A stretch of DNA of 64,000 nucleotides from Chroococcidiopsidaceae cyanobacterium YX2bin18 (GCA_030446505.1 JAUJND010000002.1:55384-119383), one strand, 5' to 3'. Shown: positions 10,853 through 22,021, counted from the stretch's first letter. Program-made: numbers and translations. The notes: generated by a model not told the origin, from the sequence alone.

Positions 10853-13069
10853 TCAACTAACAACTGATTGGCTTCGTAATATTGCTTTTAGCGCTGCCTT
10901 CTGCTGATTGCTAAACTGCCAAACGTGACCTAGATAGCGATAGGAAATCATTAGAGTTCTTAGTTGCTCAATCCAAGTCTCACCATTATTTTTCCACCAT
11001 AATTCAAATCCTTTTGAGTCTGTATCTAGGTAAGGTATTTGCTTTTTGAGTTGTTGCAGTGATTCCTTAAGCTCAGGGTCAATAAGACAAGCACGGTCAA
11101 TCGCTCTCGCAATTACACTATTAAGCACACTTATAGAGTTAGGAGTACTCTTAAGAACACGGTTAAGTGCAAGAGTACGGTCAAGAGCAAGGTCAAGAGC
11201 AAGGTTACAATCGAGGTCACGAGTAAGGTTACGGTCAAAAGCCCTAGCAAGGTCAAGGCTACCCCCGACCAACTCAAGTGTTCTTGCTAAGTCAAGGTCA
11301 AAATAAAAGGCGCGAACAATTACTAATTTGCAAGTCGCATTTACACTACGGGATTTTTCACTTACCCAAGTCAGGAATTCTTGTAATTGCTCATCTGCGG
11401 CTAGTACTTGATCGATCTGTTGCTTCATCATTTGCAGTAAATAATCAGCGTTACGCAACATTCCCACACTCAATAAAAAAACTTCGTGCCAGCGTTTGTG
11501 AGTAATGTGGCTGATTAGTTTTTTAAAAGCTGTGTCTATTAACTGGGGAGTAGGACTACTGACAATCTCTTTAGCAGTGAAATATTCATGAAACGTCAAA
11601 TGAGAGAATGAGTAGATTCCTCTTGCCCGTTCCACTAATAAACCATGTTGGGCTTCAATTGATTTCAATACTGCCTCGCTGTCGAGTTGCAACGCCTCAA
11701 GCTCGGTACTGACACCAGGTAAATTACAGATATAATCAGCAATGTGCTGCTCTAGTTCTCTTTGCCTAAAAAAGTAGTCACCTCGCTCAAAGGTCTTAAG
11801 AGCAATTTGACTAAGTAAGTCTACTTTATGCTGAACATATAAGTTCTTGTATACTTGCTCTCGTTCAATATTACGCTTGGCATCCCATTTTTTCAGTAGT
11901 ACGTTCAGTCCTTCTTCGTAAAGATCTGAACGATTTGAGGGAAAGTCTGCTGATTCTTCAAACATCAAACATAGCAGTGTCAGCAGCAACGGGTTAGTCG
12001 CTAGCTCTTGAATCTGGGGATTCTGTTTAAGGTTTTGAACCAGTTTGTTATGCTTAGTTGAATGTTTAGCAGTAAACCAATTATTGATAAAGGTTGCAAT
12101 TTGTGAACTATCAAAATCAGCAATTTCTACTTCTGTAAACTGCTCAAATGTATATTCACGCGTTGCAATTCTACAAGTAAGTACAAAGTGATTGGAGTGA
12201 AACTTCGAGCTAAAATTGCGAATTTCTTGCACAACTCGATATTCATCTATTTCTCGGACTTCATCGAGTCCATCAAGTAAAACAAGTGCTTTACCCTGGC
12301 TTAATACTTGTTGAACAAATGCAGTATCGCTAACGCCGTAATTAGCAAATTCCGAGAGAATAAATTCAAGTAGGCTTGGGTAGTGTTGGATTTCTGCAAA
12401 GTCCTTGAGTGTAATAAAAATTGGAACTAAATTTGCCTGAAACTCGCCCAAACTGCATTGAATTGCAATATGCTTCAAAAAAGTTGTTTTGCCTGCTCCT
12501 GGCTTACCCAAGACTACTAACTTCGAGTAGTTTTTGACGGCTTCTAACCCTAACACTCGCTCTTGAACAATTGTACCTAAACCCGGACGGTCAAACTCAT
12601 CTGAAGTACAAACTTTGACTAGTTCCGCAACTTCTAGGCGTCGTCGCCCACTAATTTTCTCCAAAATGTTGACATTAGTGTAAAGCTCATGCAAATCAAT
12701 CGGCTGGGACATATCTAGCACGCGTATCATGCCACACTTTTGTTGAATACTGGCGTTTCCTTTCTGTCTCAACTCTTTAACTAAGGCATCAATATCATTA
12801 TTGCCGTTATCTGTTTGCCTATCTTGTGTCGCTTGAGTATTTTTATCTAGCTCAGCAATTTCTTGCCAAGGTAGTTCTAGCTTTTGGCAAATATTATGAA
12901 AATTTTCCCTGCCGATCGCTTTACCTGCAAAAAAGTTCTGCACTGTGGCGCGAGATATGTTCAATTCAACTGCCAAATCAAGCTTGGTAGCAAACTTTAA
13001 TACTGCTTTATTAGCTCTATTTAAGCCTTCTGGTAATGCTTTTAGCGATCGCTTTGCCCGTGCCACCAT
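10853..13069 (-). CDS. NACHT-domain NTPase with N-terminal helix-turn-helix (STAND family)
   Basis: 738 residues. An N-terminal HTH-like domain (about 25-65; LNISRATVQNFFAGK) precedes a NACHT module with Walker A GKPGAGKT at 188-195 and Walker B LVLLDGLDE at 262-270, followed by the winged-helix region and the FSHLTFHEYFTA motif typical of bacterial NACHT proteins. The segment around 595-650 is a run of short Asp/Leu/Arg repeats (DLARAFDRN, DLALDRTLAL) encoded by roughly 12-bp imperfect DNA repeats, and a conserved-looking tail follows. Bacterial NACHT proteins are NLR relatives, and several protect against phages. The gene stands alone between long intergenic regions. Defence is an inference; the domain call is firm. 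Confidence 0.87.
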   Translation of the reverse strand: MVARAKRSLKALPEGLNRANKAVLKFATKLDLAVELNISRATVQNFFAGKAIGRENFHNICQKLELPWQEIAELDKNTQATQDRQTDNGNNDIDALVKELRQKGNASIQQKCGMIRVLDMSQPIDLHELYTNVNILEKISGRRRLEVAELVKVCTSDEFDRPGLGTIVQERVLGLEAVKNYSKLVVLGKPGAGKTTFLKHIAIQCSLGEFQANLVPIFITLKDFAEIQHYPSLLEFILSEFANYGVSDTAFVQQVLSQGKALVLLDGLDEVREIDEYRVVQEIRNFSSKFHSNHFVLTCRIATREYTFEQFTEVEIADFDSSQIATFINNWFTAKHSTKHNKLVQNLKQNPQIQELATNPLLLTLLCLMFEESADFPSNRSDLYEEGLNVLLKKWDAKRNIEREQVYKNLYVQHKVDLLSQIALKTFERGDYFFRQRELEQHIADYICNLPGVSTELEALQLDSEAVLKSIEAQHGLLVERARGIYSFSHLTFHEYFTAKEIVSSPTPQLIDTAFKKLISHITHKRWHEVFLLSVGMLRNADYLLQMMKQQIDQVLAADEQLQEFLTWVSEKSRSVNATCKLVIVRAFYFDLDLARTLELVGGSLDLARAFDRNLTRDLDCNLALDLALDRTLALNRVLKSTPNSISVLNSVIARAIDRACLIDPELKESLQQLKKQIPYLDTDSKGFELWWKNNGETWIEQLRTLMISYRYLGHVWQFSNQQKAALKAILRSQSVVS

Positions 13070-13783
13070 GCTGTAGTTAAAATTTTTACCTGATACTTTG
13101 GTACGTTTATGCCTACGGTGAGTATGTAACAGTTAATGTTTACACAGAAGTTATACTGCCAGAAAAGTTTTGGCATAGCAATATACCGTGAGCTAGGTTA
13201 TATTTACACAGCTTTAAATATTGCTACTGTCAATTTTTTAATCAGCTATAATGAAATGTCGAATATCTCTTAAAAGGTAAGCAAGAAAGAAATTGTTACT
13301 GACAATTAACTAAGCTTAGAACTTATACTTACGCAGTTGAACTTGCCCCTAATTTCTCAAGGGCTAGGAGAAATTAAGATTTTAGGCATAAAAGGGCGTG
13401 ACTCCTATAAATTACTCAAACCTCTATAATCTAGAATAAATTTTCAAGTTTTGGTGCTTGCTCCACTTAATAATTTAATTATTTTTGCTTATTCTTTTGC
13501 GTTAATCTGGATAATAGCGAAATCTACTGGACTTAACTGTAGAAGCTTTTCCCCCTGAGTTCGAGAAAGTAATGTTAGGAGTTGGAAGTCAATTTGATTA
13601 ATAACGTATTTTGGAGAGATATGATATTTTTTATACTTAAAGTAAAATTAAGAATCAGCAAGGTTTTGCTTAAGTCTCTCTTATAAAGAGTTATCTTAAC
13701 AGCGATGAGGGACAAGCCCTCGCCAAAGGCTAACGCATTCCCCCATAAGTTAGTGTCGTTCCCAAAGAGCCGCTAGAACTGAA
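13070..13783. other. Intergenic region with a short GC-rich palindromic patch
   Basis: About 710 bases between the NACHT gene (minus) and the next plus-strand gene, so a divergent promoter region. Most is AT-rich without recognisable signal. Near 13704-13740 a GC-rich stretch contains GAGGG-ACAAG-CCCTC, a small hairpin resembling interspersed palindromic repeats seen in cyanobacteria. I could not assign it to a named repeat. Confidence 0.4.
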
Positions 13784-14285
13784 ATGCCACCCAAAATCAC
13801 AAATCCTGTCGTATGGCAGCAGGCTGAACTACTGATGCAACCAGCGTTTATTCGAGTCATTGACCACATTGGCAAGCAGCTTGAAGCATCGGAATGGAAG
13901 GGAACTTACCAAGATGTGCTGATTTGGCCAGCGGAGACAACGGATGAAACTAAAGGAATTGTTACCCAGCTATTGCAACAACTAGAAACTACCTCTGTGG
14001 AGGATTTAGCTGAAATTGAACCAACGCTGCAACTATTACCGCATCCGTACCCAGGGTATCATTTATGTTTGCAGCATCAAGTGCAGGAAGTTAAAGTTGA
14101 TTTGTGGGAACTTTGCTATCAAGTTTGTTTCCGCCACTACAGTCCCCGTCAATGCATCAGTCGGTGATGCAGTTGAAATTGATACTAGCCTGATTGATGA
14201 AACTGGAGATGTGGATTGGCAGCGTCTCGATGCCAAGGCAGGAGAGTTAGTTGAGCAGATGTTTGCTAACTTGGCAACTAATTGA
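13784..14285 (+). CDS. Conserved hypothetical protein, one apparent frameshift
   Basis: About 167 residues when joined. The first part (from MPPKITNPVVWQQAELLMQP) runs in one frame, and from about 14112 the sensible continuation (IKFVSATTVPVNASVGDAV, ending EQMFANLATN) is in another. Removing one T from the CTTTGC run near 14110 joins the two halves smoothly, which suggests a homopolymer error. I do not recognise a domain. It lies 40 nt upstream of ygfZ on the same strand and may be cotranscribed. Confidence 0.6.
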
Positions 14286-14325
14286 ATAGGCTTAATCACA
14301 AATATAGTAGAAATAAAATAATTGC

Positions 14326-15374
14326 ATGACTCAGCAATTGCAAGACGTTCAGGCAGCGATTGGGGCAACGTTTGAGGGGACATCAAGAGTAGCCGTTAGT
14401 TTCGGCAATGACTTAGATGCGATTAGGGCAGCACGGGAGCAAGTTGCTTTATGCGATTACTCTCACTGGGGTCGGATTTTAGTTTCAGGTAGCGATCGCC
14501 TCCGCTTTTACACAACCAAAGTACCAACGATTTCCAGCAACTCAAGCCCGGTCAAGGCTGTGACACCGTTTTTGTTACTTCCACTGCCCGCACAATTGAC
14601 CTGACTACGGCTTATGTTACTGAAGATGCAGTGCTGCTAATTGTTTCACCGGATCGCCGTCAGTATTTAATGGATTGGCTTGACCGTTACATCTTTTTTG
14701 CTGATCAAGTGGAATTAACAGATTTAACTACTGAGACAGCAACTTTTAGCTTGATTGGACCAAAGAGTGATGTCCTTTTAGAACAACTTGGTGCTGGGAC
14801 AATTAGTGGTCAACCATACGCCACTCATCAGTTGGTGCAGTTAAAAGATATAGAAATCCGTGTCGCTGTTGGTAGTGGCTTGGCGATGCCTGGATACACC
14901 CTGATTATGCCAGCCGAGAACGCGGCGACAGTGTGGAGCAACCTTGTCCAAATCGGGGCAGTACCATTGGGCGATCGCGTCTGGGAACAACTGCGAATCC
15001 AACAAGGTCGTCCCGCCGCAGATCAGGAACTAACGGAAGATTATAATCCCCTAGAAGTTGGTCTTTTGCAAACTATTTCTTTTGAAAAAGGCTGCTATAT
15101 CGGTCAAGAAACCATTGCTCGTTTAAACACTTACAAAGGAGTGAAGCAACATTTGTGGGGCATCCGCCTCAGCGCACCAGCCCAACCAGGAAGCGTAATT
15201 ACACTAGGGGATGAAAAAATTGGCAAGCTTACTAGTTGCGTAGAAACTGAATCCGGTTCTTTTGGACTAGGCTACATTCGCACAAAAGCAGGTGGTGTAG
15301 GACTAAAGGTGCAGGTAGGGGAACGTGAAGCTGAAATTGTGGATGTGCCATTTTTAAATCACGTTTCCCAGTGA
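14326..15374 (+). CDS. ygfZ: YgfZ, folate-binding Fe-S cluster/tRNA-modification factor, one apparent frameshift
   Basis: The joined product is about 350 residues, a normal YgfZ length. It has the signature KGCYIGQE around the conserved cysteine, preceded by PLEVGLLQTISFE and followed by ARLNTYKGVKQHLWG. YgfZ proteins resemble the GcvT aminomethyltransferase fold, bind folate and help maintain certain Fe-S enzymes. The frame breaks near 14510: the expected RFLHNQSTNDFQQ is recovered by adding one T to the TTTT run. Because this is a conserved housekeeping gene with a single homopolymer break, a sequencing error is more likely than loss of function. Confidence 0.85.
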
Positions 15375-15410
15375 ACTCCCTCCAGGTATTGTAAATAGAG
15401 AAAGGGCTAC

Positions 15411-15935
15411 CTAAAGACCTCCAGCAGCGTGTCCCTTTCTAAATTGCCATCTCCATACTTTTCCATCATCTGGGTCTATTATTTCTGCAACCATTTCCAT
15501 GCCGCATTTTTGAAGAACTTTGGTTGATGCATTAAACTCAGGGAGTGTGTGCCCCCAAACGGCATTAACACCTGCAATATTAATTGCATTATTTATTAAT
15601 GTTGATGCAGCTTCAGTTGCATATCCTTTGCCTCGATAAGCAGGCGCTATTCCGTATCCAATTTCAACAACCCCCTGGTAATCTGGAACTCCTTTGTACC
15701 CACCAATCCCAATCAGAGAGTTATCAGTTTTGTGCAGGATCATGTATGCCCACCACTCTTTTTGAACCAAGCCACTTCTTAGTTTTTCAAGTGAGTATTG
15801 GATGAAGCTAGGAGATTCTATATAACCATCAACTACTTCTACGCCAAAAGCACCTTTAAAGGCTGATGCCCCTGCTAATAATTTTTCCAGATGTTGAATA
15901 CGGCATGGTTCTAGCAGAAGATGTTTAGTTTCCAT
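15411..15935 (-). CDS. GNAT family N-acetyltransferase (RimJ/RimL-like)
   Basis: 174 residues, typical of the RimJ-type group. The acetyl-CoA binding loop reads GIAPAYRGKGYATEAA, preceded by the beta-strands ending LIGIGGYKG and VVEIGYG, and followed by the VWGHTLPEFNASTKVLQKCG block. Members acetylate N-termini of ribosomal proteins, small molecules or antibiotics; the substrate cannot be told from sequence. It is convergent with ygfZ, 36 nt away, and 39 nt downstream of the ferredoxin-like gene on the same strand. Confidence 0.85.
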   Translation of the reverse strand: METKHLLLEPCRIQHLEKLLAGASAFKGAFGVEVVDGYIESPSFIQYSLEKLRSGLVQKEWWAYMILHKTDNSLIGIGGYKGVPDYQGVVEIGYGIAPAYRGKGYATEAASTLINNAINIAGVNAVWGHTLPEFNASTKVLQKCGMEMVAEIIDPDDGKVWRWQFRKGHAAGGL

Positions 15936-15974
15936 AGAAATTCGCGTACCCCGTTGAATCTGACTAATCCCTCT

Positions 15975-16280
15975 TCACAAAGACGAATGCGGATGAAATC
16001 GGCGGTAAAGCATTGCTGCAACTGGTTGCCCACCTAACAAGTGACGTTTTACCACAGCTGGCACTTCATCGGGGTAAACGCGACTATACCAAACTTCTTC
16101 TGGCACAATCAATACCATTGGACCATTACCGCATTGTCCCAGGCAATTGCTGCCCACTACTTCAACTCCAGCAACTGGGTCTGCCTGGAACGCAGCTAGT
16201 ACCCCCGCACCACCCTTCTTGCGGCAACTAGAGTTCTGACACACCAGTACCCGTCTGGCAGATTCTTCTCTTACTACCAT
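15975..16280 (-). CDS. Thioredoxin-fold [2Fe-2S] ferredoxin-like protein
   Basis: 101 residues. Four cysteines are arranged as VCQNSSC and GSNCLGQCGNGP, the spacing of thioredoxin-like [2Fe-2S] ferredoxins and NuoE-type domains. The tail (YPDEVPAVVKRHLLGGQPV) matches the family's C-terminal helix. It starts 3 nt after the stop of the cysteine synthase gene on the same strand, so the two are cotranscribed; a link between sulfur supply and cluster chemistry is plausible but unproven. Confidence 0.82.
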   Translation of the reverse strand: MVVREESARRVLVCQNSSCRKKGGAGVLAAFQADPVAGVEVVGSNCLGQCGNGPMVLIVPEEVWYSRVYPDEVPAVVKRHLLGGQPVAAMLYRRFHPHSSL

Positions 16281-16283
16281 TAG

Positions 16284-17258
16284 TTAAGCCGGCAAAAGTC
16301 CCTTTGCTGCTAGCCATTCCCGATTAAACAGCCGCGATTGGTAACGACCACCACTATCACAGAGGATAGTTACGATTGTATGACCTGAACCCAGTTGTTT
16401 TGCTAATGCTACTGCTGCTGCGACATTAATTCCTGTGGAACCACCAACAAATAGCCCTTCCTCTTTCAGCAGCCTGTAGACAACTCGTACACACTCCGGA
16501 TCATCGATTTGAATTGCATCATCAATAGGAGCACCCTGCATATTTGCCGTGACGCGACTATTACCAATACCTTCTGTGATCGAGCTACCCGTGCTGTGAA
16601 CTTCACCTGTCTTGATATAACTATAAAGTCCACTGCCCATTGGGTCAGCCAATATCGTTTTAATCGCGGGATTTTTTTCTTTGAGGTACATTGCTACACC
16701 AGCTAAAGTGCCACCAGTTCCTGTAGATGTTACCCAAGCATCAACTTTCCCGTCTGTCTGTTGCCAGATTTCTGCTCCAGTAGTTTCGTAATGCGATCGC
16801 CGATTTGCTAAATTATCAAATTGATTTGCCCAAATAGCATTCTCCATCTCCGAAGCAAGTCTGCCAGAAAGCTTCACATAATTATTTGGATCTTTGTATG
16901 GCACAGATGGAACAGTGCGAACTTCCGCTCCCAGTATCCGTAAAGCGTCTATCTTCTCTTGCGATTGGGTGTTAGGAATAACAATCAGGCATTTGTAGCC
17001 CTTGGCGTTGCAAATGTGTGCTAAACCAATTCCTGTATTGCCAGCTGTTCCTTCAACAACCGTACCTCCCGGCTTCAGCAGACCTTTTTCTTCTGCCTCT
17101 TGAATAATATAAAGTGCTGCACGATCTTTTACAGAACCACCAGGATTAAGAAACTCTGCTTTGCCCAAGATTTCGCACCCAGTCTCTTCGCTAAAGCTAT
17201 TTAACCGAATTAGCGGCGTATTGCCAACCGTGCCGACAAATCCATTTTTAATATCCAT
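16284..17258 (-). CDS. cysK: Cysteine synthase (O-acetylserine sulfhydrylase)
   Basis: From the ATG at 17258 ([19 protein letters not shown]) the protein has 324 residues, the usual length; the frame extends upstream to 17339, but those residues do not fit the family. PLP-binding Lys44 lies in [11 protein letters not shown], the substrate loop reads [10 protein letters not shown] and the phosphate-binding loop TGTGGTLAG; the late SGG-type motif is GGSTGINV. The enzyme makes L-cysteine from O-acetylserine and sulfide. It is followed after 3 nt by the ferredoxin-like gene. Confidence 0.93.
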   Translation of the reverse strand: MDIKNGFVGTVGNTPLIRLNSFSEETGCEILGKAEFLNPGGSVKDRAALYIIQEAEEKGLLKPGGTVVEGTAGNTGIGLAHICNAKGYKCLIVIPNTQSQEKIDALRILGAEVRTVPSVPYKDPNNYVKLSGRLASEMENAIWANQFDNLANRRSHYETTGAEIWQQTDGKVDAWVTSTGTGGTLAGVAMYLKEKNPAIKTILADPMGSGLYSYIKTGEVHSTGSSITEGIGNSRVTANMQGAPIDDAIQIDDPECVRVVYRLLKEEGLFVGGSTGINVAAAVALAKQLGSGHTIVTILCDSGGRYQSRLFNREWLAAKGLLPA

Positions 17259-17365
17259 TCCGATACCGTAAATTAATTCCCTATAAAAATTCTGGCTTAT
17301 AAGTAAAACCACCTGATTGAACGTAAAATCTTTCAACACAGTTGGGGATTAGCAAGATTCGCCCC

Positions 17366-17947
17366 TTACCAAACTTTACTCATATTGAGAACAAACCCAG
17401 GTAGCACAACGCTACTAACTGCAATGGGATTTTCTAGACATTCTTCTGGCTGACCAGGACGATAAATATAAACTCGTTTGTGCTTGCGGTCAATTAACCA
17501 GCCTAGCTTTACTCCTGGCTCTCTGATGTATTCTTCCATTTTTTCTTGTAAAAGTCTTAGGTTGTCCGAGGGTGATCTAAGTTCAATTACAAAGTCTGGG
17601 CAGATAGGGGCAAATTTTTGCTGTTGTTCTAGTGATAGAGTGTTCCACCGTTCTAGCCTAATCCAAGAAGCATCAGGCGATCGTTCTGCACCTGTTGATA
17701 GAGTAAATCCAGTGCTAGAGGAAAAGGCAATGCCTGTTTCGTCTTCATCTGCCCAGTTCATCAACTGTTGAATTATCCTGGCATCTCGGTTGCCTGTCTC
17801 TGAACCAGTGGGAGGCATGATCGATATTTCTCTAAATTTATTCCGCTCAATGCGTAAATCGCTGTTGATTTGACAAAAATCAAAAAACTGATCGTCTGTC
17901 ATTTGCATTGATGGCGGAATTTGCACAACCAAAGGAGATGAAAGCAT
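17366..17947 (-). CDS. Uma2 family (DUF820) restriction-endonuclease-fold protein
   Basis: 193 residues, standard for Uma2. It has the family blocks MTDDQFFDFCQINSDLRIE, IMPPTGSETGNRDARI, RSPDASWI, CPDFVIELRSPSD, GWLIDRKHKRVYIY and a C-terminal VLPGFVLNM. The Asp, Glu and following residues are those proposed as a PD-(D/E)XK active site. These genes are greatly expanded in cyanobacteria and their function is not established. Two relatives lie at 34544 and 59769; this one and the 34544 copy have intact frames. Confidence 0.88.
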   Translation of the reverse strand: MLSSPLVVQIPPSMQMTDDQFFDFCQINSDLRIERNKFREISIMPPTGSETGNRDARIIQQLMNWADEDETGIAFSSSTGFTLSTGAERSPDASWIRLERWNTLSLEQQQKFAPICPDFVIELRSPSDNLRLLQEKMEEYIREPGVKLGWLIDRKHKRVYIYRPGQPEECLENPIAVSSVVLPGFVLNMSKVW

Positions 17948-18074
17948 GATTATTTCTTCAGCTACTACAAAGAGGTTCGCCTGTTTATCCGAGATTGCAG
18001 TTACCCTGATATTTAAACCCTTTATACTACCAGCTTAAAATATCTACATTAAGCGATCGCCCTTTTTTAAGATA

Positions 18075-18135
18075 GAAAAATCGCGGCTATCCATAGCAAA
18101 ACTGCCGTAGGTAGTACACATTTGGATAGCCGCGA
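18075..18135 (-). terminator. Rho-independent terminator of the peroxiredoxin gene
   Basis: The arms TCGCGGCTATCCA (18081-18093) and TGGATAGCCGCGA (18123-18135) are perfectly complementary over 13 bp with a loop of about 29 nt. Read on the minus strand, the stem is followed directly by TTTTTC. It lies 30 nt past the stop of the peroxiredoxin gene. Confidence 0.8.
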
Positions 18136-18165
18136 ATTATAAATGGATAGATTCGTACCCTTCCC

Positions 18166-18804
18166 TTATTTATCGGGTTGGGGAGTCATCCGCAAGTAAG
18201 GTTTAAGTTCTGTATAACCTTTAGGGAATTTCTGCTTCAATTCTTCCGGGTCTTTAATTGAAGGAACTATTACACAGTCCTCACCTTCTATCCAGTTTGC
18301 TGGAGTTGCCACACTGTAGTTATCAGTTAGTTGTAAAGAATCAATTACCCGTAGAATTTCATCAAAGTTGCGCCCAGTGCTAGCGGGATAAGTAAACGTT
18401 AGCCGCAGTTTTTTGCTGGGGTCAATGATGAACACCGACCGAACCGTTAAAGTATTGTTGGCGTTGGGATGAATCATGTCATAAAGATCAGAAACCTTTT
18501 TATCAGGGTCTGCCAAAATCGGGTAGTTAAGACCGACACTTTGAGTTTCTTCAATATCCCCAACCCAGCCTTTGTGGGACTCCACGTCATCAACGCTAAG
18601 CGCTAGTGCCTTGACGTTACGCTTGTCAAATTCTGGCTTCAGACGCGCGACTTCACCTAATTCAGTGGTGCAAACCGGGGTGAAGTCCTTGGGGTGGGAG
18701 AACAGCACAACCCAGCTGTTGCCTGCCCAAGTGTAAAAATCAATTTCGCCTGCGGTGGAGGCTTGTTTAAAGTTGGGTACTGTGTCACCTAATCGAAGCG
18801 CCAT
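18166..18804 (-). CDS. 1-Cys peroxiredoxin (Prx6 type)
   Basis: 212 residues. The peroxidatic cysteine sits in FTPVCTTELGEV, and downstream motifs (LSVDDVESHKGW, YPILADPDKKVSDLYDM, VRSVFIIDPSKK, GRNFDEILRVID) match the Prx6 group, whose C-terminal extension is present (CVIVPSIKD, YLRMTPQPDK). The enzyme reduces peroxides in the cytosol with an external electron donor. It is a single-gene unit with its own terminator. Confidence 0.93.
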   Translation of the reverse strand: MALRLGDTVPNFKQASTAGEIDFYTWAGNSWVVLFSHPKDFTPVCTTELGEVARLKPEFDKRNVKALALSVDDVESHKGWVGDIEETQSVGLNYPILADPDKKVSDLYDMIHPNANNTLTVRSVFIIDPSKKLRLTFTYPASTGRNFDEILRVIDSLQLTDNYSVATPANWIEGEDCVIVPSIKDPEELKQKFPKGYTELKPYLRMTPQPDK

Positions 18805-18995
18805 AATCTTCCTATGCTAAAACCCATATTTTATCTACTTTGCGATCATGCCATAAAACCTTGTTTCTCCGTTCGGGCTTTAGCGGTTGTCAATAAAATT
18901 TAAACTCAGCACCTAATTGATCAGGATTTAGGAAGCGAGAAAACGCCCTTCTTTGACGCATTCATGATTCATTTCAGTAACGCCGGATTTGAATT

Positions 18996-21900
18996 TCAAC
19001 TTGACAAGCTCAAGTGTGAGCCATTCTGCGTCTTAGAAACCTCAATTCGGGCTTGGAAGGCTTCTTTGAAATAGGGCATATGGGTAACGGTGAGAATACA
19101 GGCAAAATCAGCAGCGATCGCATTAATCGCTGCAATCAAGCGATCGCAACCTTCTTGATCTTGTGTGCCAAACCCTTCATCTATAATTAACAATTGCAGC
19201 GCCGCACCAGATCTTTGCGCTAATAGTCTTGCTAACGCCAATCGAATTGCAAAATTAATCCGAAATGCTTCCCCACCAGAGTAAGTCTCATAAGGCCGAG
19301 TACCACGAGCATCGGCAATTAAAATATCTAGCGTGTCAATCATTTTCACAGCTTTTTTCGTTGATCGACCATTACGTCCGGCTTTTTGGGTAATAAATTG
19401 CACATGCAACTGATTAGCACTGAGTCGCGCTAATAAATGATTTGTTTCCGCTTCCAGTTGAGGCAGTACATTTTCAATCATTAACGCTTGGATGCCATTT
19501 TTACCGAACGCTTGGGCTAATTCCTGATAAATGCGATTTTGCCGCTTTGCTGATTGTAGTTGCTGCTGCTGTTGCTCGTACTGAACCTGAAGTGTCTCCA
19601 GCTGGTTGAACTGCTGTTGTAAACTACCTAATTGACTCAGTTGATCGTCTAGTTGTCGCCGTCGTTGCTGTAACTGCTGTTCTAAACTTTGAATTTCGGC
19701 AGTTGGATCTGGTGTTTCTGCTAGCTTTAGCGTCAAGGTTTCGATTTGAGCAGCGATTACTTGTCGTTCAACTGCTCTAGATTGCAGTGCTTGAGTTAAG
19801 TCTTGTGATCGCTCTTGTAACTGCGGATATTGCTGCTGTGCTGAAGATAGTTGTTGATAGCGTACCTGCCACGATTGAGTTTGCCGTAAACCGATACGCA
19901 GGGCGTTATGTTCTTCTGTGTCATAACCAATTTCAGCAATACGGCGATCTAGGCTAGCAATTTCTTTAGAGCATTCTGAATTCGTTTGTTGGTGCTCAAT
20001 TTTAGTTTTTAAATCATCAATTTGGGCTTTGATTTCTGGTGTCCGTGCGGCAATTTGAGCTTGCCGCTTTTGGGCATCTTTAATTTGTCCTTGCCGAATT
20101 TCTGCCCACCGCCACCGTTCAATTTCGCTCCGGGCTAAGGCGTGATCTTGCTCGTTGTACTTAAGTTGTTGCAGTTGCCAGTCTAGCTGTCGCAGTTCTT
20201 CTTGCTGCTCTGGAGCGTAGTTACCACTTTGAAGTACTCGCTCTAATTGCTGCTTTTCTGCGGCAATTTGTTGTAATCGGTTTTGCACATCATCTGTAGC
20301 TGCTAGCTGTGCCACTAGTTGTCCTCGTTTTTCGCGTAAAGCATCATAGGGAGCTAATTGTTGAGATATTTCGCGATATTCTTGCCGCAGCACTTGAATT
20401 TCGCGTTCAGACACCGCCATTTGCTCCCGAACTACCCAGAATTGCTCTTGAATTTCCTTTTGTTCCACTTGGGTTTTTTCCACCACTCGCTGCCAGTGAT
20501 GTTTATCTAGGGAGCGATCGCATAGTGGACAAATCGCATCAGGTATTGAGAGTAGCTGGATTTTTTGCTCTAGTTCTCCTAACTGTCTCTCATAATCGCG
20601 TTGATGAGCTTGCAGGCGTTCCATAAAGTGGCGGCGTTCCTGTCCTTTTTCCCTGACTCGTTCCAGGTAAACCCGCTTTTTCTCCAGTTGCTCAATTTGG
20701 ATTGCGATATCCATTACTGCCTGTTGCAGTTGGGGTTGGCGTTGCTGTTGCGTTATCAGTTGGTTCTCCGAGGCAAGGACTTCTTCTAATCGCGCACCTA
20801 TTCGAGTTTGGACGCGATCAAGCTGCATTTGCAGTGAGGCACGGTGTTGCAGCATCGGAGCCACCTGGAGTTGTAGCTGATCTAGCTGGGTAAGACGGGC
20901 GCGGACTGCGGACAGTTGTTTTAATCCCGCTTCTACTTCAGTTGATTTATCTAAAGTTTGTTGAATTTCTTGGGCTGCTGCTGCAAGGCTTCTAGTTGTC
21001 CTTGCGTATGTTGTAATTGCCGCTGAATTTCATTAATTTGCTGTGACAACTGCTGCTGCAAATGTTGTTTTTGAACTACAGCCGCAGAGTGTTGCTGAAA
21101 TTTATCAGCAAAAGTTTCCTCCAGACAATGCAATCTTTGTAACTCAGTGTACCCAGCCTTAATTTCATTTTCTTCAGCCAAGATGTCTGCGATTGCTGAT
21201 AGCTGAACGCTAACACTTGAGCGCTCTTGTTCCAAGCGATCGCCATCTTGAACTAGATTTTTGTGTTGCTGCCGCAGAAAACCTAGCTGTTGCTCCCAAG
21301 TTTGCTGCTGGTGCTGAATAACTTGCAAACTTTGCAGTTGGATGTTATCAAATGCTTGCTGTTGTTGTAGCTGGTTAACCTGGGTTTCTAGTTCCGCTCG
21401 TTGCGATCGCGTCACCTCACGTTGCTGCAACTGAGCTTGCATTGACTGCAAATTCCGCTCTAGTTGCTCTCCCTGCCCTTTAAAGGAGCGCGATAAGTCT
21501 TTCGCCCGTTCTTCTAACTGATCATACTGATTTAGTTTCAGCAACTCTGCCAGAATTTCTTTACGCTCAGTCGGGCGCTTAAGCATGAACTCATCCGCTT
21601 TACCTTGGCGCAGATACGCGGAATTGATAAAAGTATCATAATCCAGCTTGATGTGTTCTAAAATTAGCTGCTGTGTTGCCCTTACCCCGCGCTCTGTTAA
21701 CGCCCGAAACCCAGTAGGTGTAGCAACTTGAAACTCCAAAGAACTACTTTGCCCTCTGTGGCGGGTACGAATAACCCGATAGTTGTGCTGGTTATTACTA
21801 AAAGTAAAATCAACCCTAACGTCTTTAGCTCCAGATTGAATCACGTCGTCTTCGGAGGCGGCACGGCTTTCACCCCAAACCGCCCAGGTAATAGCTTCTA

Positions 21901-22021
21901 GTAAAGAAGATTTACCTGCACCATTAGAACCACAGATGCAAGCAGTATGCAGCCCACTAAAATCAAGGGTTGCATCGCAGTAACTCAGAAAATTTTTCAG
22001 GATTAGTTGGACTGGAATCAT
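18996..22021 (-). CDS. sbcC: SbcC/Rad50-type SMC exonuclease subunit, one apparent frameshift
   Basis: The joined product has about 1008 residues. The N-terminal ATPase half has Walker A GSNGAGKSSLLEAI; long coiled coils flank a CPLC zinc hook (ICPLCDRSL); the C-terminal half carries the signature ETYSGGEAFRINFA and Walker B LLIIDEGFGTQD. SbcC with the SbcD nuclease cleaves hairpins and processes DNA ends; sbcD is not in this window. The frame is interrupted near 20965, where adding one C in a CC run gives a smooth join into AQEIQQTLDKS. Both halves are otherwise clean, so a sequencing error is likely. Confidence 0.87.

Noticed and set aside
11046..11306. Arg/Ser-rich ORF on the plus strand
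   Set aside because: It is the antisense of the repetitive Asp/Leu/Arg part of the NACHT gene; its composition is explained by that repeat.
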